NCBI RefSeq assembly: GCF_019175285.1
Contig: NC_056530.1
Span: 10,592,120-10,656,119 of the forward strand
DNA from: Sceloporus undulatus
Taxonomy: Eukaryota > Chordata > Lepidosauria > Squamata > Phrynosomatidae
Direction: 5' to 3'
DNA length: 64,000 bases
A program made the position numbers and the translations under genes. Shown piece after piece: positions 41,262 to 53,517 of this stretch (positions are counted from its first letter, which is position 1; each line of letters begins with the position of its first letter). The notes beneath the pieces were generated by a model. It had not been told where the DNA came from, made no database searches, and saw only the letters and a list, made by a program, of their open reading frames with translations.

Positions 41262-41340
41262 TTCCTGCATGGCAGGGGGTTGGATTGGATGGCCCTTGTG
41301 GTCTCTTCCAACTCTACAATTCTATGATTCTATGATTCTA
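41262..41340 (+). mobile_element. CR1-like LINE 3' end
   Basis: Contains GATGGCCCTTGTGGTCTCTT and TCCAACTCTACAATTC, ending in the ATTCTATG octamer repeat that marks CR1 3' termini. Confidence 0.85.
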
Positions 41341-42505
41341 AAGAATTGGATTTGTCAGAATTATTGCAATAGGAAATCTCTCTGGGGGGAATTCCTTGTA
41401 AAAGTGTTTTCATCCTTGTAAAAGGGCACCGCCATGTGGCGAAGCAAAAGAGCAAACAAACATTTTGTTTGTCTAGCAAATAATTAAAGATGGCCTGAAA
41501 AGACGGGGGTTAAAAAGGGTTGCGTATGTTTTGGTACTATTGTAGAAACAGTCTCAGAATAGGGATCTCCTGCAGGTCTTTTCCTAAGTGTCTTTTCTCT
41601 CACCGTTGTGGTTATTTTAAAAATGGTATTGCCCTGGATTGCCTCTGTGGACTGAAGGGCACTTCATCAATATAGCTTTAATATATAACAATCATAAACA
41701 GTGCTACAGTGGTACAATAATTTACATCTTTATGGTTTTTTAAATAAAATATAAATAAAATATCCCAGCAATCCTTAGCTTTTGTGCTTGTTGGTCACCC
41801 AGAATCCTCTGGTACAGAAGTAACGTTAAAAGTCCAGCTGACAAGAGATGAAAAATATTTGTTTAAAATCACTTCCATTCTCTGACCTGAAAACAGTTGG
41901 AGAGTGCCTTGGATTCCAATGTGGTTTTCCCCAGCATCCATTGGTCCAGAGGTCACTGATGGTCCAAGCTCTGAAGGGTGGGATGGGAGGTAACATTCCC
42001 AGAATGCCAAGCAGTTCACAGTCCCTGACTTGGGTCCGGTTCTGACTTGCAAAGGGGTGGCCCAAAGCAGTGTCTGTTGCATGTCTTTCTTGGGCTCTCG
42101 ACTGCTGAGACAGAGTCTCTTCCAAGTCAGTGGCGAAGGGTAGAGTATAAGAAACAACCAAAGACCTCTCTTGAAAGGTTTTTCACAGTGCAGTGTGGAG
42201 CCCCCTGGAACGAAGCCTCAAAAAGTAGCACTTGGTACGCTCCACTAAAAACATGCTGGTTGGCCACCAAATCCTTGCTTTAGGCAGGATAACTTTGCAC
42301 CCATCCACCTTCAGAGTTGGGCAGAAGCTTGGGTGAACGGTTCTCTGACCATTACTTGGAACTTACTACATTGCCAGGGGAACTGGGATGATGGTGTTGG
42401 TAGTGGACTGGGCAGTGGTGAAGATAGGAGATTGGATGGGCGTATGGGAGAATGAGAACTTTGGAGAGCACCCAGGAGGTGGACAACCGTAGTGATGCAA
42501 AAGGG

Positions 42506-42807
42506 CAGTTCTGCTGGTATCTCCTATGTCAGTTGGGTGATGAATTCATGCTAGGTTTTAATTCAGGATTAGAAGGACCTTTAATGCCTGAATTAAGATC
42601 TGGAGTAGGTTCACCATCCCATTGACATTGACTCCAGTCACCATTGACAAAAGGTGACCTTCAGCAGTTGTGTTGGTAGCTCTTATGTCAGTTGGGTGGT
42701 GAATTCATGCTAGGTTTTAATTCTGGATTAGAAAGACCTTTAATGCCTGAATTAAGTTCTGGAGTAGGTTCACCATCCCATTGACATTGACTCCAGTCAC
42801 CATTGAC
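42506..42807. repeat. 159-bp tandem duplication
   Basis: Copy 1 is 42506-42664 and copy 2 is 42665-42807, with about 10 differences. It is not part of any repeat family seen elsewhere in the window. Confidence 0.9.
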
Positions 42808-44469
42808 TTTGGTTCTCCTCAACCTGCCAGCCATTTCCTCAGACCCAGCAACTCCTCTCTTTAATTCTCCCCCTTCATACCATTTCTTCTATCCCTCCTA
42901 ACAAGAAAGAGATGCATGGGGATGAGGAAATACAAAGTGATACGTCCAGCCCTTAATTTGTCTCTGGTATATAGGTGTGATTCCTCACAACCAACCCCGA
43001 GAAATATTACTAATATCTAAAAGGTTTTATCTCAACGTTCCTAAAAGAAATCTATTTTCTTTGCCTGAGCAAGGCCTTCCAAACCCATTTCAGTTTTGGT
43101 TTTTTTGCTTTGGGATGAAATTTGATGGTGATTTAGAGGTATGTGGAACCTCCTCTCTCCTCTAGAGAAGTTTAATAAAATAAAACGCCTTGCAATTCTT
43201 CCCTTAGTAATTGCCCAAGGATGTTGCATCTCAACAGATTCCCACAGACTTGCCTTGTGTTAGGCACAATGTGACTACAGCTCTACTCTCAGCTTTCTGG
43301 TACAGTCTCCTTGGTCCTGAGCTTGCCCTCCCACATCCCCATGTCATACTTTATAAAGCCATGCAATTGCTCTAGGTCTTCATGTTGGATGTTTTTGCGC
43401 ATGCATGCATACATGCATGCATGCATGAATGAATGGGGCTGCTATGTTCATTTTTGAACCCCCCTCCCAGGCTGGTAAAGTGCTGAGAAGCCAAGAACTT
43501 TCAAATTTCCATTCCTCAAGACTATCTGGGTCCATACCACAGACAAGAGCTAGAAACACTTTGGGAACCCTCTAGAAAAACCCTACATGGGGGAAATCAC
43601 TCGTATTATTGGAGAGGCATGTTCTCTCACCGCTGGCCCAGGCCTGGTCCAGAGGAAAGGATCTGGAACATATTCCTAGAGCAATAGGACTTTTTAAAAC
43701 CTCCACAGTGGTTAGCAGGAGCATAGCTGAGTGCATAGAGTCCCCAGGGCAAAAAGCACAAATGAAGTCTCTCAAATGTGGCTGCTTGTGCCATTTTGTC
43801 TGTCGCCAAGATCAGAGAGCAGCAGAAGGCCATCACTGGCTGGAGACCAGGAGGCAATGCTTCTCCCTGTCCAGTGGTAGCCATACCAGGGTCAGATATT
43901 TGAGTTTTGGGGTGTTAGAGGGTCTGGGACCCTCAAAATGGCATTGGGGGCTGCATGTGGTCCATGGGCCACAATTTCCTGACCCAGGGATGCATGGAAG
44001 CAAACAAGTTTAATGGACTCCCCATGATTTTGGCAGCGTATACAGTACAGAAGAGTAGTAATTCTTGCTGAAATTTATTAGTGGGTGAAATAACCACTGT
44101 TTGAAGGAAATGGCCTTTGTTGAGCAAAGGAATTCAAGATACACCTTTGTGATGAAATTATCTATCAGGACAGTTGGAGGGTATGGTGGACAAGGCTTGG
44201 AAGAAGACCTCTTGAGTGGAGAAGTCAGAGATTTCGTCTGCATCCTCTCTACTTGCCAGCAGAGGGCTGTGTTGCATTTCTTAATAAGGCATGGCTTTGC
44301 TGCCTTTAACTAGATGGGTGCTTAATGGAAACAAGAGCTTGTCTAGTGAGCATGAGAAGGTTTACTGCAGGAAGAGCTCTGAGTTCCTTCCACAAAGCCA
44401 GAAGAGGATAAAAGGGGTGGGTTGGGGTGCAAGATTCCATGGCGGCTGAATATTTGGAGTATAAAATAA

Positions 44470-44660
44470 CCTGGAGGGCTAGCATGGTGTAGTGGTTTGA
44501 ACATAGGACTAGCATTCAAGTTCCCGCTCAGCCATGGAAACCCACTGGTTGACCTTGGGCAAGTCATGCTTTCTTAGCCCCAGAAGAAGGCAAAGGCAAA
44601 GCCCCTTTGAACAGGCCTTGCCAAGGAAGCCCCATGATAGTTTCACCTTGTTGTTGTTGG
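44470..44660 (+). mobile_element. tRNA-SINE
   Basis: AGCATGGTGTAGTGGTTTGA head, TTGGGCAAGTCATG body. The 3' end is truncated at about the GTTGTTGTT run. Confidence 0.75.
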
Positions 44661-44703
44661 GTACTTTCACGTCATTTCCGACTTATGGCGACCTAAGTCA
44701 ATC

Positions 44704-44940
44704 CTGACAGCCAGCGTGGCGTAGTGGTTTGAGCTTTGGAGGATGACCCTGGAGACCACAGTTCAATTCCCAGCTCGGCCATGAAACCAACTGCGTAACC
44801 TTGGGCAAGTGACACTCTCTCAGCTTCAGGGGGAGGCAGTGGCAAACCTCTTCTCAACAAATCTGGCCAAGAAAACCCTGATTGGTTCATCTTAGGGTAA
44901 TCGTAAGTTGAAAATGACTTGAAGGCACACAACACACAAG
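44704..44940 (+). mobile_element. tRNA-SINE
   Basis: Full copy, GCCAGCGTGGCGTAGTGG to GACTTGAAGGCACACAAC. Confidence 0.8.
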
Positions 44941-45127
44941 GTGACCCTATCATGGGGTTTTCTTGATAAGATATGGTCAGATGAGTTTTGTGCCCTTGTC
45001 ATCCTCTGAGGCTGAGATTTGTGACTTGCCCAAGATCACCCAGTGGGTTTCATGGCTGAGTCGGGAATGTGGGTCACCATAAGTTGGAAATGAGGAAGGC
45101 ACACAACAACAACAACAACAACAACAA
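44941..45127 (-). mobile_element. tRNA-SINE-related sequence, mixed orientation
   Basis: GTGACCCTATCATGGGGTTT is the reverse of the SINE body, while the right end (CATAAGTTGGAAATGAGG, (ACA)n) runs forward. Probably two joined or rearranged copies. Confidence 0.5.
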
Positions 45128-46014
45128 TCTATTCTCTTGCCACACATTTGTTCAAAATCACTTTGATGGTGGACTCCTTGGTATTCCTCTTGTTAATTCT
45201 TTTATCATTTGTTCTAAAATAAGACTATGGGACTAAGATTGTGTGTCTCTCCAGATGTCATTCAAACCCCACTCCCATCAACCTTATCTAGTATGGTCAA
45301 TAGTCAGGCATGATGGGAGATGTAGTCCAACAACATCTGGAGTAGCCAGCCCAGTTGTGAAAGGAAATAAAAAGCACCAGAAGGAGTAGCCAGGACAAAG
45401 ATGGGCCTAGTTCCAGTTTATAGGATCTGCTGGTTTCTTCCTAGAACTCCAAGATTTAAGTTAGTTCCATTTAAATGTAATTGCTTATTTATTTTAATTT
45501 TAATGCAATTTAAAATTAATGCAGCCATGTTTAATTTAATTCGGTTTTAATAGTGGATTTTGTTTTGTGTTTTAATCATAACATATTTTTGTACAAAAAG
45601 ACAGTATTTCTGTGAGCTAATTTGCGTCTCGTTGTGAATCCAATAAATAAACAGCTAAACCTGCCAACTGCTCCAATTTTTCTTTATTGCAGAAGCTGAA
45701 CTGAGGGAACACATTGCTCCTATTGCTAAAGGCCTAGGATTCAGAAATCCTTGGTGGTTTTCTGGAGATCACCAAAACATCTTTGTCCCAATAGATCCAG
45801 ATCAACTAAGGTCCACCTTGGTTTACCGTACCCATCATCCCCAGGCAGTGTTTCTTGACTCAGCCTCCCCGAACGACAACAACCCAAAGTGTCGGATTAC
45901 AATGCCCTCCATCCGCCACTATCACACCAGCATCAGTGGGGATGATGAGATTTGTATTCCAAGGCTGAGAGAAGTCTGCCCTTGTCCCTTCTCCTCAAAG
46001 TATGAGGCTTAGGG

Positions 46015-46205
46015 TATGTCTGTACTGCAGATATAATCCAGTTTGACATAATTTTAACTCCCATGGCTCAGTGCTATGGAAGTGTGGGCATTGTAGCTTG
46101 TCATGGCACCAGAGCTCTCTGACTGCAGAAAGCCATAGCACTGAGCCATGGAAGTTAAAGTGGTGTCAAATTGCATTATTTCTGCAGTGTGGATGCAACC
46201 TTGGA
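46015..46205. mobile_element. Palindromic MITE
   Basis: GTACTGCAGATATAATCC to TTATTTCTGCAGTGTGGATG; inverted halves meet near 46110. Confidence 0.7.
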
Positions 46206-46230
46206 CAGAGGCAAGGATCTCAAAGACTGC

Positions 46231-46615
46231 AGACTTACACATAGAATCATAGAGTTGGAAGAGACCACAAGGGCCATCCAGTCCAACCCCCTGCCATACA
46301 GGAAATCCAAATCAAAGCATCCCTGACAGATGGCCATCCAGCTTCCATTTGAAGACCTCCAAGGAGGGAAACTCCACTACACTCTGAGGGAGTTTGTTCC
46401 ATTGTCGAACAGCCCTTACTGTCAGGAAGTTCCTCTTAATGTTGAGGTGGAATCTCTTTTCCTGGCGCTTGCATCCATTGCTCTGGATCCAAGTCTCTGG
46501 AGCAGCAGAAAACAAGCTTGCTCCCCCCTCAATATGACATCCCTTCAAATATTTAAACAGGGCTATCATATCACTGCCAGCTATAAAACAAACACAACAT
46601 CCAGTCAAATCGCTA
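46231..46615 (-). mobile_element. CR1-like LINE 3' coding fragment
   Basis: The minus strand reads ALFKYLKGCHIEGGASLF, NFLTVRAVRQWNKLPQSVVE and PSLEVFKWKLDGHLSGML, the C-terminus of a CR1-group LINE. The typical 3' end 'ATAGAATCATAGAGTTGGAA' lies at 46241 onward. The copy is 5' truncated. Confidence 0.85.
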
Positions 46616-46874
46616 GTGCCAAAGCGAGAAGATCTTGCATCATAGATCAGATTCCCATCGAAGGCTTGAACTCACTCTTAGAAATCCAAATTTCGTGTCG
46701 CTCAAGTCATCTTCTTAGCTCTACAGTCTGAGACCTCTGCTTTTGTTACCTTCTTCGATAAAGGGAAAGCAGAATGGTTGTTCCTCTCTTTCCCGCTAAA
46801 CAAAAGGGAATAGTATACTGGCTTTACTCTTATTTATTTTAATATTTAATCATTTTGATATGCTATTTTTTGTA

Positions 46875-46910
46875 CACAATCTTGAGCCACCAGAGGGTGG
46901 GTATAAAAAG

Positions 46911-46959
<49 letters not shown>

Positions 46960-46960
46960 G
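46875..46960 (+). mobile_element. LINE 3' terminus with (AAT)n
   Basis: CTTGAGCCACCAGAGGGTGG, GTATAAAAAGATT, then (AAT)n. L2-type 3' end. Confidence 0.6.
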
Positions 46961-47198
46961 CATTAACCATCGAAGATACAAAGCAGATAAAATATCTTGC
47001 ACTGGGCCCAACTGAAGGTGCGGTCGGAAATATGCACGCTTTTGGGTATCACAGAGCTCTGTGCCAGGGCTGTATAAAAACAAGGGGCGTCCAAGGAAGA
47101 ACGTCACAGCTTCCAAATCTCACAGCTCATGGAAGACGCCAACCAGGCAAGGGCATCGATGGATTTGGCCGAATCTCTGACTGTGAACCAAACAGCCT

Positions 47199-47200
<2 letters not shown>

Positions 47201-47245
<45 letters not shown>

Positions 47246-47290
47246 TTATTTGTATCCCGCCTCTCCCTGTATTGGATCGAGGCGGTTATA
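47201..47290 (-). mobile_element. (AAT)n plus LINE 3' terminus
   Basis: Microsatellite followed by TTATTTGTATCCCGCCTCTC, the reverse of an L2-type 3' end. Confidence 0.65.
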
Positions 47291-47849
47291 TTGGATCGAT
47301 GCAGGTATCTGGATAAAAAAAATCCTTGCATCCAGAAAGATCTTTAGAATAGCCTTTACCTGACATGATATATATTTTTTCTGTGTGGAACTTTGTGTTT
47401 CTTGGATAGAAGATCATTGAACGATATGAAGCAGTATTGTTGAGACGAAGGGTGGGGATGCTTGGAAGGAATGGGACAGGAGTGTGGAGGGAAGAGAGAA
47501 AAAGCCCTTTCCTACAGTTTTCTTGGAGGAACAAGGGGAACATGACCCTTCCATTGCTTCTCCGGGCCTTTACTTCTCTAGGTCAGAAGCTGGTCTACAC
47601 AAAGGTCTACAGATCCCAAGAAACACAGTAAGTCCTTTCTTTGCCCTTCCATGTTGTATCGGTCTCAGTCCAATGGAAATGATCAGTCTCAAATGATGGG
47701 TCTCGGTCCAAAGGCTACTCCCATTTAGAGTAGGACCCCTGATTCCATGGGATTTACATGAGTGTAGACTTAGCTTTCAACTATTGACTCAATGGGTCTG
47801 CTGTATTTGGAACTAACATTTCTTTTTAGGTTGGAGTAACCCTTGGGAA

Positions 47850-48080
47850 CATGCATGGTAGTGGTTTGAATGTTGGACTACAACTCTGGAGACCAGGGTT
47901 TGAGTTCCGGGTCAATCATGAAACCCACTAGGTGACCTTGGGCAAGACACACTCTCAGCCTCATTGGAAGGCAATGGCAAACCTCTTCTGAACCAATCTT
48001 GCCAAGAAACCCCCATGATAGGTTTGACTTAGTGTCGCCATAAGTCAGAAATGACTTGAAGGCACACAACACACACACAC
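47850..48080 (+). mobile_element. tRNA-SINE
   Basis: GTAGTGGTTTGAATGTTGG head, CGCCATAAGTCAGAAATGAC tail region, CACACAACACACAC end. Confidence 0.8.
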
Positions 48081-48092
48081 CTCATCCCTTGC

Positions 48093-48290
48093 AAGCCAGG
48101 ATAATGTATTGGTTTCAGTGTTGGACTAGGACTCTCGGAGATCAGGGTTCAAATCTTCACTCAGCTGTGGAAACCCACTGGTTGACCTTAGGCAAGTTAT
48201 AGCCTGAGAGGAAGGCAATGGCAAACTTTGCCTGAATAAATCCCATACACTGTAAGCCAAGAAAACCCCTAAGTTATAAGTCAAGAGTAA
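48093..48290 (+). mobile_element. tRNA-SINE, degraded
   Basis: CAGTGTTGGACTAGGACTCT and GGAAACCCACTGGTTGACC are recognisable. The tail is worn. Confidence 0.65.
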
Positions 48291-48364
48291 TAGGAAGCCC
48301 AGGGATGCTACACTGATCTTTTTGGGTCACAATTCCTTACCAAGGACCCTGACGACTGATGCTG

Positions 48365-48409
48365 AGCCACTTTGAGTCCCTATGTAAGGAGAAATGCGGG
48401 ATATAAGAA

Positions 48410-48460
<51 letters not shown>

Positions 48461-48465
48461 TCTGG
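48365..48465 (+). mobile_element. LINE 3' terminus with (AAT)n
   Basis: TTTGAGTCCCTATGTAAGG and GCGGGATATAAG lead into a long (AAT)n. L2-type 3' end. Confidence 0.65.
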
Positions 48466-48619
48466 GAGTTGAGGTCCAAAGCTTCAAGAGGGCCAAAGAT
48501 TTTCTATGCATTCCTTATCCTACACAATGCATGACAAGTCTTCTGCCTCCATGATGGTACATTATTGCAAAAGTGGCAACAAAACGGCATGAGGAGAGGA
48601 GGCTGGATCGGTCTCTTTC

Positions 48620-48830
48620 ATACTACAGAATTATAGCCGTGCAATGCCACTTTAACTATCATTAGGCTGCATCCTAAGGAGTCCTGGGATTTGTAGTTTC
48701 CTAAGGCACCAGAACTTTCTGGCTGAGAATTCGGAAAAAAACAACAACCCACAGTCCGTCATAAAGTGCAGATTCCAGGATTCCATAGGATGGAGCCTTA
48801 ACCGTTAAAGTGGTATCATAGTGCTATAGT
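48620..48830. mobile_element. Palindromic MITE
   Basis: ACTACAGAATTATAGCC at left and AGTGCTATAGTTGTGTG at right are inverted. ATCCTAAGGAGTCCTGGG resembles the other family members. Confidence 0.6.
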
Positions 48831-49203
48831 TGTGTGAAGCAAGAGACTTGACTTTGCCATTTTGAGAGGTTGCTCTCTGTTCCTTGTGAACATTCCTTTT
48901 TGAAAAATTCTCCATGGGTGCATATAAACCATGGATGAATAAGCTCCTTTCAAGAACTCTCCGGTTAACTCAAGCATACGATGTGCCAAAGCACCTGCCT
49001 TAGATTGATGTCCCATCTCATTTAATCCTCCATCCTCTGCCCTTGCAAACCTGGCATAACTTGAATCAGGACAGGGAAAAGGTAATATTAGCCTGCTAAG
49101 CATTATGTCGATATATGTATTTTATTGTTGATTTTATTTTCTGTTGTAATCCCGCCTCGATCTGCAGAGAGAGGTGGGAAATACAAATAACATTTATTAT
49201 TAT

Positions 49204-49392
49204 TAGAGCTAGCATGGTGTAGTGGTTTGAGCATTGGACTATTACTCTGGAGATCAGGGTTTGATTTCCAGTTCAGCCATGAAACCCACTGGGTGACCTT
49301 GGGCGAGTCACACTCTCTCAGCCGCATTAGAAAGCAATGGCAAACCTCCTCTGAAACAATCTTGCCAAGAAAACCCCATGATAGGTTGGTTG
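49204..49392 (+). mobile_element. tRNA-SINE
   Basis: AGCTAGCATGGTGTAGTGG head to CCCCATGATAGGTTGG. It directly follows a LINE-tail (ATT) run. Confidence 0.8.
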
Positions 49393-49492
49393 GGTTTCTT
49401 GTTTTATGGATAGCTCCCTCCGCCAAATCGACCTTTGGCTGATTTGCATTGTATGTTGTATGTTTTTAATGGAGATACATATATAAAACTTA

Positions 49493-49725
49493 GGCCTGTT
49501 ACAGACTGCCAAAATAAAGCTGCTTCGGGTCTCTTTGGAGGTATGCTATTTAAATGATGCATGGGTCTTAAGAGTCCGGAGGTTGCGCCAAAGCCACACT
49601 CCATTCCTAAGCACCGGAGTGCAGCTTTGGTGCAGCTTTTGGATTCTTAGGATGCATGCATCATTTAAACAGCATACCTCCAAAGAGACCCGAAGCAGCT
49701 TTATTTTGGCAATCTGTAACAGGCC
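49493..49725. mobile_element. Harbinger-type MITE, near-perfect palindrome
   Basis: 233 bp flanked by TTA on both sides (49490-49492 and 49726-49728). Both ends read GGCCTGTTACAGA(C/T)TGCC inwards, and inverted similarity runs about 70 bp per side with few changes. The TTA duplication fits PIF/Harbinger. Confidence 0.8.
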
Positions 49726-50559
49726 TTAGCACATTTTTGTGGTTTTATATTTTTAACTTAGTACGTTTTTAACGATTTTAGATTTTTAACTGGTTGTATT
49801 AAGGACATGTTTTCAAATCGTGTTTTAAAAATTAAATAAGTAAATTAAAAATAGCATTTGGTCACCCGTCCCCTCCCAGGGCTGTATCATTAAAAAATTC
49901 GCATTAAGCACCATCAGCAACAAAAACTGTGCTGCACCATGCTGAGTCCAATTCTGCAGCAACAGAAGCCCAGTTTATTTCCATTCACTGACAATCACAT
50001 CATTGCCTTGCTTTTCATTCCATGTGGAAATCAAGGTGGCAAGGAAGGTACCCCCGTGTGGTCTCCCCTCCAGTCGTTAAACAGACTCAACCCAGCTTAG
50101 CCTCAAGAGGTAGAGGCATCAAGTGACTTCAGATAATGATGCACAATGACCTGCAGAAAGGACCAGAGCTTTGGGAGTGTTTCATTTGGGGACTACGGCT
50201 TCCAGAATCCTCACTGGCCATGCTGGCTGAGGATGCTAGGAGCTATAGTCCCTAAAAGCAATTGTTTGCAAATCTCAGGATATAATGCATTAAAATTCAT
50301 CAGTGGAAGATGAATTCAATACCAGATGCTGGGCCTGGTAGTGAGGAAAGCAGAGCAGGGGGTGGGATGGTGTCCAATACCAGCTGCTTGGCTCCTGAAA
50401 GGTTTACTCATTCCCTTGCCCCATAAGCTATAAAGCCCTCTATGGCTCAGGTCCAGGTTATTTGAAGGGCCATATTCTCCCTTATGAACCTGTCCCTGTT
50501 TTGAGATTTTCTGGGAAGGCCCGATTCTCCACCCATCAACCATTCGGTGAGAACATGGG

Positions 50560-50815
50560 ACAGCTCTTTGTGGTATAGTGGCTTGAACATTGGACTAGGA
50601 CACTGGGAGAGCAGGGTTCGAGTCCTGACTTGGCCATGGAAACCCCTTGGGTGACCTTGGGTAAGTTACACTCTCTCAGCCTCAGAGGATGGCAATGGCC
50701 AACTGCATCTGAAGAAACCTGCCAAGAAAACCCCATGAGAGGTTTACCTTAAGGTTGCCATAAGTCGGAAACAACTTGTAGGAACGCAACAATAGCAGCA
50801 GCAACAACAACCACC
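50560..50815 (+). mobile_element. tRNA-SINE
   Basis: TTTGTGGTATAGTGGCTTGA head, GGGTTCGAGTCC B box, tail with AACAATAGCAGCAGCAAC. Confidence 0.8.
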
Positions 50816-51504
50816 TCAGGCTCTGGAACTCCCTTCTGCGGAGAGACAAGGCTGGTGCCCTCCTATTATCTTTCCATGAGCAAGTAAAATGCTTTTTTTA
50901 TTCTGGCATGCCTTTGAGAATTGATTTTTCTGGTGGAAACTGGCCTTGTATAATGCTCTAGACTTTTATTTGTTGCTCTTCTTGTTTTACAGTCGGCCCA
51001 CCATATCCATGGATTCGTTATCTGCAGATTCAACTGTATTAAAGGGTCGTGGCATTAGGAAGGTTGAGAACCACTGATCTAGAACAGTCTTCCGCAAACC
51101 AGTGCTATCTAGATGGGTTGGACTACAATGCCCACAATCCCCCAGACTGTGTGGTTGTTAGGTTGGGGTTGAGGAAGGCTGATCTAGTCCAATTGCTTAA
51201 TACAACCCGATCAAAAAATTTAAAGATATGTGCGAACAATTCAGGGCAGTGGACTCAATGGGAATATGTGCGACACATTGAAGAATATTGGGACACGACA
51301 GGGGAATCCCAAATTGAATACTTTACTCAGTCATGACCCTTGGTGGATGGCCATCAGCAATTGTTGTAGCCAAGTCCAATCCTACATAGGAAAATTGAAG
51401 TTGCCTTACACTGCGTAAGGATATTGGTGCATCCACCCTAGTATTGCCAACTCCGATTGGCAGCAACAGCTCTCTAGGATTTCAGAGAGGCTTACCTTGA
51501 GATC

Positions 51505-51585
51505 ACTGGTGATCTCCTTCCCCAGTACTAACCCTGCTTAGCTTTTGAAATCAGACAAGATTTGATGTGTTCCGGGTGGTTAATG
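51505..51585 (-). repeat. 5S rRNA-like fragment
   Basis: 'CCAGTACTAACCCTGCTTAG' and 'CAGACAAGATTTGATG' are the reverse of 5S rRNA sequence. Confidence 0.6.
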
Positions 51586-51735
51586 TCTGGTTCAAAAGAC
51601 TGGATCAAATCGTGTTAGCATTACAGACAGAATCCTGTTGGGGCTTATGCTGGTCAAATCCCATTATGACATTACAGAAATATTGCAGAAGGAGGTAATC
51701 TAGACCTCCTTGCACCAGTTATGGAAGTGCAGTTG

Positions 51736-52136
51736 TAGGCCTCATTCCCACTACCTTTTAAATCGGATCGTGAATTAGTTTGAACCGGTTCAAACGACCC
51801 TGGCTCCCACTTAATCCATATAGCTGAAGCGATTCCGAGAGGGGGGCCATGCTCCAGACCCATTTAACCCACGTCTTTTCCCCCAATAAATTGATTCTGC
51901 ACAAGTGTGAACCACAAGCGGATCAGAATCAATTCAAATTTCCCCTTTGGCTGGCTGGAACCGAATCATTTTGAATCGATTCATTCGGGAATGGGAACCA
52001 CAAGTGGGTTATTTTGATGCCAGAAAATGACAGAAAATGTGATCGGGGCAAGTGTAGTGTAAACCAAGATCCGATGTCAAATTGATCCATCGATTCGGAT
52101 CGCACGCCGGTTTATCTGTAAGTGGGAATGAGGCCG
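51736..52136. mobile_element. 400-bp DNA element with inverted ends
   Basis: Ends GGCCTCATTCCCACT and AGTGGGAATGAGGCC are perfect inverses, with GTA on both sides. The inside has several TCGATTC/GAATCGA-like palindromes and no coding sequence. Probably a non-autonomous element with 3-bp target duplication. Confidence 0.75.
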
Positions 52137-53014
52137 TAGTTTCCAGGGTGTAATTCCCCACCCTTACCGCTGGCCAGCAACAACAAGGGAGCATCCATTG
52201 CGTAGTTCCACATTGCAAGAATCACTTCTCATGCTACAAAGATACCCTTAAACCTTCTAAATTCCAGGGGTTTCTTTTCTAGGAAACTTCCACCAGCTGA
52301 GATCTCACGAACCTAAGTCCTTTATAATCACATTTGTATTGTTTTTAATTGTGTTGGTTTTTTAATTTGTAGGCCGCTTTGTGCCCCAACTTTGGGCACA
52401 AAAGCAGGATATAAATAAATATAATAACAATAGATAATTGTAATCCAATTCTCAACAGGAAAGGGTAGAAATGTATGCTGTCTCTTTCTTCATGCAGGTT
52501 TTAAATAGGAAAGAAATGTAAGAAATATATAGCAGTTCTTTTTCAACCTCCTCTCCAAACTGTGTCCCTACCTGGAAATCCTGGGACTCCTTCGTGAGTA
52601 GATCAATAAAGGCAGATGTGCTTCCCTGAATGAAAACTTGGCCTTGCTCTAGGTCAGTTGCCCCACTGCCTCCTGAAGCTGGGGAATCTCCAGATGTATG
52701 AGACTACAACTCACATCAGCCCAAACCATGCTTGGAGACAATGGGACTTGCAGTCCAACACATCTGGACCAACTTGGAAAAGGGGCCTGGTCAGTTAATA
52801 GTGAAGGGTGGTCAGTGCTTGTGAATAAAATGCACACGTTGGACCATTTTCCAGCAGCGTTTGGAATGGTCAGGGGTACCATGGTGGAGAGGTGAGTATG
52901 GATTCATGTTCCCTGAAAGTAGGATGTTGTAAAAACACACTGCTCTGAGTTAAATGTGTCAGGCCATCCCCTTAGCTTTTTCCCTTATGATTTTGTCACC
53001 TAGTTTCTTTAATC

Positions 53015-53045
53015 CATCATCATCATCATCATCATCATCATCGTC
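53015..53045. repeat. (CAT)n microsatellite
   Basis: About nine CAT units. Confidence 0.9.
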
Positions 53046-53262
53046 ATCACCACCTTCCATCCCTCTGTTCTGAGTCTTTGTAGCTTTGTTGGGCTAGACC
53101 TGAACACAGCACTCACCATGCTACTGAACAGAGCACAATGATGACTTCTGGAGCCCTGAATGCTACACTTCTGTTGGTAGAAAGTGATCAGCCAGTGGCA
53201 CAGGGAACTATCAGACTCTGGACCCCCAAAGGCTTTCTGAGGCTCTTGCCATATGAACATTA

Positions 53263-53483
53263 AAGTGGGCCCACCACCATCAATGGGCTAGCAATCCATG
53301 GCTTGAACCACCTGCAGATCATCATGGCCCATATTATTCAATGGTGGTGTCTGCACACTGATGTGCTGATGTGGATGTGTGCATATCGCCGCCCATTGAA
53401 TGATATGGGGTTCACCCATCAGCTTTTTTCTCATCAGCTATAGAGCCTGGAAGTGAACCCCATGGATGGGAAGGGTCCACTGT
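53263..53483. mobile_element. MITE, AGTGGGCCCACC-ended
   Basis: AAAGTGGGCCCACCACC to GGGAAGGGTCCACTGTA. Related to 29152-29346 and 55260-55480. Confidence 0.6.
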
Positions 53484-53517
53484 ACCTCCAAGGCTGAAGA
53501 AGTTATCCATATACTGT

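Noticed and set aside
45691-46012. Open frame of about 105 codons after an acceptor-like TTTATTGCAG, reading AELREHIAPIAKGLGFRNP
   Set aside because: The later part runs into text typical of a non-coding repeat ('GGATGATGAGATTTGTATTCC') and the MITE at 46015. No donor or partner exon is seen. Chance is more likely.
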